Assembly (NCBI GenBank): GCA_034387635.1
Contig: JAOANU010000001.1
Location: 930,001 to 994,000, forward strand
Direction of reading: 5' to 3'
DNA length: 64,000 nt
DNA from: Rhodosporidiobolus odoratus
Lineage: Eukaryota; Basidiomycota; Microbotryomycetes; Sporidiobolales; Sporidiobolaceae
The notes under the pieces are model-generated. The model saw nothing but the letters and a program-made list of their open reading frames with translations, was not told the origin of the DNA and did not search any database. The position numbers were made by a program, and so were the translations under genes. Position 1 is the stretch's first letter; the number at the start of each line of letters is the position of its first letter. Positions 10,578-20,763 of the stretch are shown in pieces.

Positions 10578-12627
10578 TCAATACAGCCTTCTAAGCTCCT
10601 CGATCCACCCATCATCTGTTCCCGGGTCATGCTCTCCGTGCGTCCGCCTAAACCTGACTGCGAGCTCCGCTTCGACGCTGCGGAAGACAACTTGCTTGAG
10701 GTGCCGGAATCGGTCGTAAAGGCCGAGCTCGCAGATAAAGTCCCTCGCGGCGGGCTGGAAGTGCTCTTCGGCGAAGCGGTCGGTGGGGTCTTCGCGGCCG
10801 TCGTTGCCCTCGCCCCCCTTGGTATGCTCGCGCGGGTTCTCGCACCTAAGAAAGTTGACAAGGGTGAGGCCTCGCAAGTTGGGGAAGATGCCGAGCATCG
10901 GGTAGACCTCTTCAGCCGATATCTGGCACAGGATGGAAAAGGTCAGCGGGGACTGCTTGTCTAGCGAAAAAACCTTACGGAAAAGTCGGGACTAACCCGC
11001 TGACTGAGCTCTGGATGGTCCTTGTTCTTCTCATCCATGCCCTCACCATCGCGATCCTCGGCAGACTCGTTGTCCTGTCCGTGACCTTCCGCTTCGTCGA
11101 GCCCAGCAGCCGCTTTCAAGTCTTCCTCCGTTGCTACCGCGATTTGGACCGACTCGACCGATTCAAGCTTTTCGGCTTCGTCCCACGTAACCGTTGCGCG
11201 GTAGTCGTTACGGGCGGAAGGCACGTCGAGGAAGACGATGTGTTTGAGGTGCGACATTTGGAGGAGACTGAGGAAGGAGGGGAGGAGGGTGGCCCATTCT
11301 TCCTTGCAAGCGGTGATCGGGTTGAAGCCATGGAACGTCATCGACTCGAGGGGGTGGTCCGCGACATCCTGCACAAGGCAAGACGGCGAGGACAAGTGAG
11401 CGGCCAAAGGATTGACTCAAGATATAGCAACCGGGAGGTGGAGAACGAAAAGCTTACCTTGTACCATTCCGCCTTTTTCAGCGCAACGGGAAGCTTCTCA
11501 GGCAAGTCGGTGCGGCCCCATCCAGAGTGAGCTGCAAACTGCAAGTGCTCGCAGTGGCGCATCATCGCATTCACGAAGCCCTCGATGACAGGCGCTTCAA
11601 GGTCGAGGTCGGGGTGGATGAGCCATTTCACCGTTTTTAGCCTTTCGGTGCTCCCAAACTGCAGGGGAAGAGTGTGAGAGGCGGTTGATAGTGCGAGGGA
11701 AGGGAGAACATACGGCTTCCCATTCTTGCCAATCACCGATGGAAATGCTTGTGAGCTTCGGCAAAGCCTCATCGAAGCGGAAGGTGTGGTCTTCGGCGTT
11801 CTCCCAGAAAGGAATCTCGAGCGCTTGCAAGTTCGGGAGCTGGCGGAGAGCGTCGGTGAAGGACGTGCGAAGGGTGGTCAAACCGGCATAGTCGTCCGAA
11901 ATGAACTCGTCGGGAACGGATTGCGGGAGGAACGCGAGGATGAGGTAGGTGAGGTTTTGCAGCAGGGGTAAGAATACCGGGGACATGTCGTTGTAGAGAT
12001 CTGAAGCAGAGAGAGATCAGCAGGAGAAAAGTGACAGCGAAAAGAAGGCGGGACATACAGGACGGTTGCCAGTACAGCTCGCGGACGTGCTCCTGGACTT
12101 CCTTGGCCTTGTACAGGTGGACCGTCCTCGTCCTGCGCTTGTCGTCTTGGAAGACGAGGTTACGGTATAATTTCGGACGGAGGAGCTTGGCGAACCGCTT
12201 GCAGCAAGCGGCGAGCGCACGGAGCTCGTCTCGACCATCACGACGGAAGTTGCCCGCGAGAACGAAATGACCGAGCTCGAACGGAATAGACGGGTTGTAG
12301 TGATGGGCGATACTGCAGATGAGCTCGTCGGGGAGACGCAGGATGAAAGCCTTGTCGTCTTCTTCCTCGCTGTGTTCGTGCTTGCTGCTGCCATGGAAGA
12401 GACTGTCAGCTCTATACCGTCGTGCCATCATGCGCTGTCCTCTGTGAGGCTATTCCATCTGCGCTCGCCTATTTTGAGAAGGCCGCTTAGTTCTCTGCTT
12501 CCTCGACTGCCCTGCTTGTTTCAACCTGGCTCTGACTGTTGCTAGACGCGTCTCGTCTGAATCAACATCCGTGCTCGACTTACCCCGATCCCTCGTCCTT
12601 CGACTTTTTGGCGGCGGGCTTGCCCAT
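10578..12627 (-). CDS. F-box/leucine-rich protein
   Basis: Main exons: 12441-12059, 12000-11714, 11658-11458, 11368-10979 and 10922-10578, with a likely first exon at 12627-12584. That exon has ATG, donor GTAAGT and an N-terminus MGKPAAKKSKDEGSG, and joins in frame just upstream of MMARRYRAD. An internal start at 12431 is the alternative. The F-box is at ILRLPDELICSIAHHY with ELRALAACCKRFAKLLRP. The rest is irregular leucine-rich repeat, with NLQALEIPFW, HLKHIVFLDV and NLRGLTLVNF. An acidic insert (Glu/Asp-rich, about two thirds along) separates repeats. Total is about 546 residues with the extra exon. Likely an SCF adaptor; no orthologue recognised. All internal phases are consistent. Confidence 0.78.
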
Positions 12628-14221
12628 GACGCGCTCAGTTCTGTTGGTGAAGGGGTCGCGTCGGGCACCAGCGGCTGGCGCTGGGAAGCTATGGGCGGGT
12701 GCGTAGCCTTTGAGCAGGCTCAGGTGAGCGTGGGCTGTATCGCTTCCTGTGACAAAAGTGGTAGAAGCTGAGCAGGAAGTAGTCGTTCTACAGCAGGGCC
12801 GAACACAATGTCGAAGGAGCGACTCGGTTCGCACAGTGCTCGTGCGGTAAAGCAGATTTGACCATGCGCCTACCAATCCTTTCTCGCAGTCACCGCTGCG
12901 ATACTGGCCATACGACTCGCTCGCCGAAGATGTCCGACAGCGCCGCGAGGTGGTTTTTTCACCTTTTCGCTCGGCAACTCGATTGACCTTGCGTTCTCCA
13001 GTTTCAACTATGGGGGTTCCGCTATATCAGGTGTTTGGGCCTGCAGCACAGTGTGATGTTCGCCCACTCTCGCACATGCCGACGGGATATTCTCCTTACC
13101 GACGCAGGCAGTGCGGGTTGCTTGCGAGGGCGACGGGCGAGACTCCCTGCTACAGGTGCTTCTATGGTAAGCTGACACCACCCTGCCGGCCTTGCTGACC
13201 TTCTTCCTTGCCCTTGGTAGCGAGTGTCGCGACATGCGCTTTCCTCCCTTTTTCTCGGCCTGCGCTGAATCCTGATGGATCCGTCGCTTCCGCCTCGATT
13301 CCATATGGACAGCCACCACGTACCCCACCCATACTGCTGAGACAGCTGCGCAGAGGGAGGGCGTGCCGAATCATGACGGACTGTGCAACCCACATCGGCA
13401 TTGAGATGTGCTCGACTCGACGACCGTCTGCACTGTCGCCAGTGGGTGCTCCAGCATTTGTCCAGCTCGCCGGGCTGTGTTGCGACTGACTTGCGCTCTA
13501 GCCGCCGGCAAGCTGCCCACCCGCGCCGTTATATGGCGCAGGAAGTAGCCGACTGACGGGGTCCACGCTCGTCTGCTTCTGGCCACCGCATCGATTGGCA
13601 TTGTTCGTCGTGCAGACTAGTACTTATCTCTTTCTCGCATGTACGAGGTGAACGCGCCGCTGTTTCTCGTCAGCACGACGGCTTGAAGAAGTATCCTGTC
13701 GAGTTCACAGTACACGGTCCTTTGGCTGAAGTCTCGCGTTACATATTGGCTTTTGCTCAGCCAGGCAGTTCGCCTGTGACCGCTGTTTCCATCGCAGTGA
13801 ACTGCCATCCTTCGGGCTCTATACCATCGTTCTCGGCGCCTCCGTCAGCATGACCCGCGAACAGTCTGAGAAAAAGCAAGAAGGGGAAAAGTGCGCAGCA
13901 GGTGGTTCACCCGATCCACTCTCACACTTTAGAGGTTCATGGACTGGGCCTGTTCGAGCGAGACGAAGGAGTACGGGGCATAAAGCGGCGCGTTGACGGC
14001 GAGTGGAGGACTCGAGGAAAGGGCGCTTGATCCACGATTGAGAAGGCCGAAACAAACTCCTGACCGGACCTCTCGCTCCTCTCATACTTACCCGCTTGCT
14101 TTCTTTCACTCTGCGCGCTGCAAGCCGCATAGGGCCATCGAACACCGCCGGTATATCCCGACTCCCGCCCATCCCGCGTGCTCGCGCCCCTCCCCACCCT
14201 CGCCTCGTCCTCCTTCATCCG
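12628..14221. other. 1.6-kb interval without a supported gene
   Basis: Only short, mutually overlapping frames without family motifs, clear introns or matching codon bias are present on either strand. It holds the 5' regions of two divergent genes. GC content is a little lower than in neighbouring coding DNA. I see no repeat or transposon hallmark. Confidence 0.5.
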
Positions 14222-16435
14222 ATGGCCATCTCTCCCCAACGAGTGATGCACGCTCAAGAGTCTACGGAAGACTCCATCCTGGAAGCTGATGGTCTGGCAG
14301 CCTACCAAGCCTACAAACAGGAAGAGGAGGAGGAAATTCAGCGTCAGCGTGAGGAGGAGTGGGGTGCAGGATCGGTACGGTATGAGCAGGGTTTGGCGAG
14401 CGTGTACGGCGGAACGGCACAGACTGAGATGTCTGTAGGATATGAGGACCGAAGGCGGCTTGCGGACCACCAGGCAGCCTCTTCATCCCGCCCTCCACCA
14501 CTCCATTATCGCCCATTTCCCACAACTACATACCCTCAGCCCTCCCCGTCCTCCGCTCATCCTTCAGTACACCCCGCTGCCTCCTTGGACTCGACCCCGT
14601 CATTCCACCTCACGCGCCCCCACCCCTGCTTCCCTCGCACCGCTTCTCTACCCCGTTCCACTTCTTCCGGCTCTACCCCCTCATACCAGCACGGCCTCCC
14701 CGCCTTTTCTCGCTGGAGTCCTACCTGGTACTCTGGCTCGCTTAGTGGGGACGGTAGAGCCGTGACTTATCATCATGCACCGGTTTTACCTGCACGTCCG
14801 CCATACTCTGCTGCTTATCCTCGAGAGGTATACTCGCCTTACCCGCCGGTGCACGAGCAGTCAGGACAGGGCTATCGCGACCCATTCGAGGGAGAACCCG
14901 GTGATCTTGCGTCGGAGTGGGTGGCAGAAGGTCAGGAGGAACCACAAGGAGAAGAATACGACTTTCACGCTGCTGCAGGTGAGTATCACCACGGGGTCGG
15001 GTACGACTCGCACAGTGCGTTGAAGGCGGCAGACACGTCGCGAGGACACGGAGGGAAAGAAGCGAAACAAGCCGAGCGGATGCGGCGGCTCGAAGCCAAG
15101 TTCGGAAAGGGGGATACCGCTTCACCCGGCGGTGCAGGGAGAGGGAAGGACCTGCCGCTCAGCGAGCTTATGCGTGCAGCGCGGAATAAGCATAAGAAGG
15201 ACAAACAGGAGCACAAGGAACGAATTGGGGTGGATTCGAAGGGGAGGTTGGTGACGCAGGGGAGGAGAAAACGAGTCGCGTTGAGGTGGAGTCAAGGCAT
15301 AGGGCCGATGGTGGTTGGATGCGGAGCTATCGGTGTTGCTCTCGTACGTCTACCGCTGTACAAGGGTCCCTCACCCGAACAAAGCTGAGACAGTACATCG
15401 TTTGCAGCTAACCCACCCGGAAGAAAACCCACCTCCTTCCGGCTCAGCCCCTCTCTGGTCTCTCTACCTCCTTCCATTCCTCTCCCTCGCTCTCACACTG
15501 TTTCTGCACGCACTACGCCCCACGCTCTACAGGAAACGAATTCGAAAACAGGCGGGACCTTCGCAATCGCCCTTCAGCTCTGGTTGTCCTGGAGGTGGGA
15601 TGGTCGTACCGCTTACACAGGGCGGCGCAGGACCCGGAGGAAGATCGCCAGGGGGGGGGCGGCTGCTGCTGCTTCGGACGGTCCAAGCAGCGTATGCCGA
15701 GAGGGATGCAAGGCTTAGAGGGTGGGACGACCGTCAATCTCGTCGTCGACCCTTCCATGTTCCTTGCCCTGTCACAGCAGCCACATCGGAGGATTAGGGA
15801 AGAAGAGCGAGATCGACGGACACGGAAAAGGAGGAAGAAGGAAAAGGAGAAACGAAGGAAACGGCAGCGAGAAAAACGGGGCGGAGAGCCGGGAGACGAC
15901 GCAGAAGAACTTGTGTCGTCTTCGAGTCTTTCTAGCCTTTCCTCCCTTTCTTCCGACGAAGAAGACTCGGACGCTTGGTCAGCGACAGCCGATCCCTCCC
16001 AGCAACGTAAGGGAATCTTGTCCCATTTTCAGCATGAAGAGGTCTGGATGGCGGCGAGGGGGTGGGCGAAGAAGGTCGCTGCTGCAGAGTGTGTGGCCGG
16101 CGTCTTGTGGGTAGGAGTTGGGGTGTGGGCTATAGGCTGGGCGGGGAAGTGCCCGGCGGGTGGATTTGAGGGGTATTGGTGCGCTTTCTTTTCTCTTTCA
16201 AGTGCGGTGGACTCGATGTCTTCTCCGGCTCTCATATGTAGCCAGTGAATTACGAAAGCTGACGCGCAAACTTGGTTTGCGCAGCAACCTCTACAATCTC
16301 GCCCTCGCGTTTGCCATCCTCACTTCCCTCGTCTTCTTTTCTTCCTTCGTCCTCGGCTGCATCGATCTAAGCCGAAGCAAAGGTGCCAACCCGCGGTTCA
16401 AACAGCAGCGTATACGCGGAGAGGAGGCGGCATAG
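14222..16435 (+). CDS. Uncharacterised basic membrane protein with an internal frameshift
   Basis: Exons: 14222-15343, 15408-16178 and 16285-16435. The N-terminal half is disordered (Gln/Glu, Pro/Ser/Tyr-rich), then basic (RRKRVALRW). Hydrophobic segments follow at GIGPMVVGCGAIGVAL, which is split by the first intron, and LWSLYLLPFLSLALTLFLHA. After a cytoplasmic Lys/Arg- and Ser/Asp-rich loop come two more (ECVAGVLWVGVGVWAIGW and ALAFAILTSLVFFSSFVLGC). Exon 2 opens in one frame and ends in the +1 frame. The switch falls at or near a run of nine G (15651-15659); eight G would make one continuous frame. First ATG in frame is 14222. Function unknown; about four membrane helices. Confidence 0.6.
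15651..15659 (+). other. G9 homopolymer at the frame switch
   Basis: Nine consecutive G sit where the reading frame of the surrounding membrane-protein exon must shift by one. Loss of one G joins both halves without a stop. This may be a sequencing or assembly slip, or a real frameshift mutation. Confidence 0.6.
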
Positions 16436-16868
16436 ATTGCTAAGTATACTAGCGAAGGAAGCGAAGGCCGGGTTGTTCTCGTGTTTCTGTTTTACCTGTT
16501 GCTGCCACTTCCTTGTATCTCGAATCTGTCCGAGGCGAGGCGACGACTCCGGCTGTGGATGCAGGCCGTACGTCTTTGGCTGTTGGAGCTGAGAGAGCAG
16601 CGACAATGCAAAAGTACAGAAGAACAGGCAAGGTGTCTTGTCGTGGCTGGAGCGTGCGAAAGCCCGGAAGTTACTGGTATACGACGTCACAGGATTAGCC
16701 CACGTAGCACCGTAGAGAAGCGAGCGCAGCGGGCGGTGATGTGCGGCGACGGGACACATCGGCAACACGCTTACAACATGCCTACGCTGTACAATGCCTC
16801 GTAACCCAGTACATCCACCCCGCACAAAGCAGCCGGATTCCGGCGGTGAGGCGATCAGGCGAAGATCC
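16436..16868. other. Intergenic, convergent 3' ends
   Basis: No supported gene. This interval separates the membrane protein's stop from the stop of the INO80-subunit-like gene on the opposite strand. Confidence 0.5.
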
Positions 16869-17744
16869 CTACGGCGGAAGTTGCTGAAGCTGCTGTAAAG
16901 GCGGGAGCTGGGCGGGTGGAGGAGCGAGCGACGGGTCGAGCGATTCGAAAGGGGGGGGTGCCAGGAGCTGCGGAAACCGTGCGAAGTAAAGTAGGAAGGA
17001 AGTGATTGAACGTGTGAGATGTTTGCACTCTCCGAAAAATTGCGTGGCGGGAAGGGAGCGCACATTCGGCCGACTTCCATCAATACCTAAGACCGCCTCG
17101 ATCTGGCTTCGCTTTTGCTGCTCCTCCTCCTCCAGGGTTCTTCGCTGTTTCCCCTTTACCGTGATCAAGGTACCGTCTGCGTCCTCCGCCTTTACTCTTT
17201 CAGGGTTGCCGCCTTCGCCGCCTTCTTCCCCTTCTGAATCGGAGAACAGGTCATCGAGAGCTGGACGGAGGTGAGCATAGTCGGAGGAGGCTATTTGGTC
17301 GATTATAAGGCTGTACGGGTAGAATCGAAGTGAGCACCGTACGGAAAATAGGGGAAAAGGGAAAGGCTTACTCGACCTCGTCTTGCAGGGCTTGTACTTT
17401 AGCTTCCTTCTCTGCCAGCTCGAGCTTGAGGTCCTTGCCGGTCTGCTCCGCCAATCTCAGTCAGAGGTGTCTGAGGGGAGAAGAGACGAGACCGTGTTGC
17501 GTACCTCGATCCCCCTAAAATACCTCTTCTGCAGCTTTCCGTACTTTGCCTTGAGCTTGTAGCGCTCGGTCAAATCTGGCGGGTAGCCAGCGTAAGGGTT
17601 CTCTGGCGTGTGTGAAGGGTACTGGGGGCAGGAAGCATCGTAGGCAGACGAGTTGAATTGAGGTGCCGAGACGGGAGGAGGGAGACCTTTTCCGGCGAAT
17701 TGAGGGTGAGGTTGCTGGTATGGCGAGTAGGAGCTGTTGGACAT
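16869..17744 (-). CDS. INO80 complex subunit 3-like protein
   Basis: Three exons: 17744-17505, 17442-17372 and 17310-16869, giving 250 residues; first ATG at 17744. The N-terminal ~60 residues are Pro/Tyr/Ser-rich. Then comes a charged helix with the pattern of the Iec3 N-terminal domain of fungal INO80 complexes: RYKLKAKYGKLQKRYF, then LELAEKEAKVQALQDEV, then LIIDQI. An acidic segment (DLFSDSEGEEGGEGG) and a Pro/Leu/Gln-rich tail follow. INO80 remodels nucleosomes; Iec3 is a fungal accessory subunit. The match rests on pattern and length only, so another coiled-coil protein is possible. Phases 0 and 2 fit. Confidence 0.5.
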
Positions 17745-18248
17745 GGCTTGAACAGAGTATGCGTGGGGAGTCGGGGGTGTCCAGGAGGTGTGTACTGAGT
17801 CGGTGGGCAGTAAATTCGCGCAGATGTCGCCCGAGAGGAAAAGTGCCAAGTCGCGTCGAGCTTGTCGGCGAGGTGCAGAGAGGCTGCAGAGGGCTACTAA
17901 AAGTGTGTCGAGACGGGGTGTATCGTTCCGTATGGCTCAGAAGGTTGCGTATGGCTGGGGTAGAGACGAGGATGGCGGTGGGGAAGAGAACTTTGATGGC
18001 GAGACGAGGGGACAGCGGGCGAGGCTGAGGTTGATCGTTGTACTGGTTGTACTGCTGTGTATCCTTCGTATGGTACTGCAGCTAGTCAGGAGTGGTAGTC
18101 GAGTGTCAGCATCTCCTTGTTGCTTCTTGCTTCTTGTTCCTGCCATTGGTTTCTCTGATTGGGACGTAGTTGGCTTGATTGGGCTTGTTGGACTCGATCA
18201 GTACCATCCTTACATTGCACACACCACTTGAACCACTCCCTCTCACCC
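17745..18248. promoter_or_regulatory. Shared divergent promoter, INO80-like gene and PUB1
   Basis: A 504-bp interval lies between start codons on opposite strands. No coding frame is supported. Pyrimidine-rich stretches lie just before the + strand ATG. No specific operator was recognised. Confidence 0.5.
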
Positions 18249-19925
18249 ATGGACGCCTTTCCCACTCAAATCGCACCCGCTTATGGTCAACCCAGTCTAC
18301 TCGGTCCAGGCGGGGAAGCTCCCAAACGAGCTCACTTGTATGTAGGAAACCTCAGCCCGAGGGTCACAGAGTACATGTTGCAGGAGATTTTTGCCGTTGC
18401 CGGTACGTTCCTCCTCCTCCCCCTCCCTCCCTCAATTGCCCAGTATTGACCTGTGCCGCCTCCCTGTCTCACAGGTCCCGTTCTTGGTGTCAAGATCATT
18501 CCCGACCGCTCCTTCCAGCACGGTGGGATCAACTACGGGTCCGTATTGCTCGCTTTCGGCTCTTCCTGCACCCACTAACCCTATTTTCCTGCCCCGCTTC
18601 GCCCGCTTGCCAACCCGCTTTCTCGCGCTCCGCGCCTTCCCTTCGTCCCTTCGTCCCCCCTGGTCAATCGCGCAATCAGCTTCGTCGAGTACCACGAGAT
18701 GCGTTCCGCCGAGACCGCCCTCCAGACCTTGAACGCCCGCAAAATCTTTGACATGGAGATCCGCGTCAACTGGGCCTACCAGAACACCAACGCCCAAAAG
18801 GAGGACCTGACCAACCACTGCCACCTCTTCGTCGGTGACCTCTCGCCCGAGGTCAACGACAGCGTTCTTCAGCAGGCGTTCCAGGCGTTCGGTACGCTTT
18901 CCGACGCGAGGGTCATGTGGGACATGAACACGGGCAAAAGTCGTGGATACGGTTTCTTGGCTTTCAGGGACCGTACCGACGCCGAGCAGGCGATCAACGC
19001 GATGAACGGCGAGTGGTTGGGTTCGAGGGCGATCAGGGTCAACTGGGCCAACCAGAAGAACAACCAGCAAGGTGGCGAGGGCGGTATGGCTGGTGGGTCG
19101 GGCGGCCGTATGGGTGGGGGTGGCGGCGGCGGTGGTGGCGGCTCCGTACGTCCCCTCGCTCGCTTACGTCTTCTCCTCGTTGGCTTCAAGCCGACTAACT
19201 CATCTTTGCCTCGAATAGTACGACTCGGTTGTAACCCAATCTTCGCCTACCAACACGACCATCTACGTCGGCAATCTCGTCCCGTACATCACTCAAGCCG
19301 ACCTCATCCCCCTCTTTCAAGGCTTCGGCTACATTGTCGAAATTCGTATGCAACCCGACCGAGGCTTCGCCTTTGTCAAGCTCGACTCGCACGAGAACGC
19401 TGCCAATGCTATCGCCAACCTTACCGGGACACAGGTTCACGGCAGGGGATTGAAGTGCTCTTGGGGTAAGGAGAGGAACGATGGGGGTGGCGGCATGGCT
19501 CAGCCTCAGACTCAGCAGTTCGGCATGGTTCGTCGCACCTTCTTACTTACTTCCTCTCTGCTTCCGTTCACCATACTGACCTTGGCTTCTCTCCGCAGTA
19601 TGCCCCTCAAACCTTCCCCTACGGTTCCGGCGGCGGTCCTGCCCCCGCCCCGGGTGCTCCTCCCGCTCTCGGCCCAGGCGCCCCCGCTGCTCCAGGTGGC
19701 GCTCCTCAGGACCCAGCAGCTGCGGCTGCAGCCATGGCGCAGTGGCAGGCTCAGTACGGTGCTCAGTGGGCTGCTTGTGCGTGGCCTCTTTCCGCTTTGC
19801 CGATTCTTGCGCCTCTTGCCCCTCCAGCGATATGGGGACCGACTGGTGACTGACTAAGCTTCGTTTCGACACGCATAGACGTTCAGCAACAGCAAGCTAT
19901 GGGGCAGCCCCCTGCAGCGCAGTAA
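18249..19925 (+). CDS. PUB1: TIA-1/Pub1-type RNA-binding protein, three RRMs
   Basis: Six exons: 18249-18402, 18475-18538, 18680-19145, 19219-19527, 19599-19776 and 19879-19925, giving 405 residues. RRM1 has RNP2 LYVGNL and ends VNWAYQ; its RNP1-like strand is split by introns. RRM2 has HLFVGDL and RGYGFLAF. A Gly/Met-rich linker with ten consecutive Gly follows, then RRM3 with IYVGNL and RGFAFVKL. The tail is Gln/Ala/Pro-rich. This order matches Pub1/TIA-1/TIAL1, which bind U- and AU-rich RNA and act in mRNA stability, stress granules and splicing. The gene is followed by a strongly pyrimidine-rich 3' region that could be its own target. Confidence 0.85.
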
Positions 19926-20370
19926 TCGCGTAACCCGTGATACCGTTCCTGCCCTCAAGTCTCCCCTATCATGTACCCTTCCTCTCTCTCCTTATCACGG
20001 CGAAAGCCTTTTCTCTCTCCTCTTGGCTCTCCATTCCCTTCTTTCCTCTCTGTCTTTCTCTCTTTCTCTTCCTCTCTCTCTCTCTCTCGTTCTCTCTCTT
20101 CCTCCTTTTTTCCTCTCTAGGGTCAGTTACCGTCACCTTCGCCGTATTTTTGGGTCTTTCTTCTTTTTCCGTCGCTCGTCTCGTCTCGTCTCTCCCCTTG
20201 TTTCCTCTCCATCCTTCTGCCTCGCTCTTGGTTCCCTCGCTACAGCATCCGCCTCTCTCATGCCTCATCCAGTTCTTTCTCAATCCTCCTCGCTCAGCTT
20301 TCTCTTCAGGTTGTTCACAACAGACCCTTCCATTCCCCTTCCATCGTTCTCCTTCCCCTTTCCATTCTAC

Positions 20371-20459
<89 letters not shown>

Positions 20460-20763
20460 TCATACCCACTCCCAGAGACCTCCCGAGTCCCGAGTCTTTT
20501 GCTCGCTCAACTATCCAAAAATCCAGAACCCGTCTTATTAGCCGCAACCTCTGTCTTCCTCCTTTTCCCCTTCTCCCGTTCTCCTTTGCGCGTTCTCGTC
20601 GTCTGGCTTGACTTCTTTCTTTCTTTCGTACGGTTGGGGTCTCCTCGTTTCACTAATTCACCCTGGTCTTGGCTCAATCATCCCTGTCGCGAATCTTGAG
20701 GGAGAGAGAGACTACGCTTCGAAATTGCAGGGTAGGCGTTCGTCCTCATGGTTTCGACTGGCG
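19926..20763 (+). other. Pyrimidine-rich 3' region of PUB1
   Basis: About 700 bases downstream of the PUB1 stop are mostly C and T on the coding strand, with many CTCT and TTTC blocks. Frames on either strand through it encode only simple Ser/Leu or Arg/Glu repeats and are not genes. It lies between PUB1 and the 3' end of SRP68 on the other strand. Confidence 0.65.
20375..20457 (+). repeat. (CT)n microsatellite, about 41 units
   Basis: An uninterrupted CT dinucleotide run of about 83 bases sits within the pyrimidine-rich 3' region of PUB1. It should vary in length between strains. Confidence 0.97.

Noticed and set aside
12628..14221. Possible transposon remnant in the 1.6-kb empty interval
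   Set aside because: No terminal repeats, integrase/transposase motifs or target duplications could be seen by eye.
15595..15691. Intron as an alternative to the G9 frameshift in the membrane-protein gene
   Set aside because: The donor at 15595 with the acceptor ending at 15691 returns to the original frame, not the required one; no other clean pair was found.
19969..20547. Long minus-strand frame of Arg-Glu repeats
   Set aside because: It is the complement of the CT microsatellite and pyrimidine tract; no domain, no start context, pure low complexity.
19937..20611. Long plus-strand Ser/Leu-repeat frame after PUB1
   Set aside because: It is the simple-repeat 3' region translated; codon content is that of the repeat.
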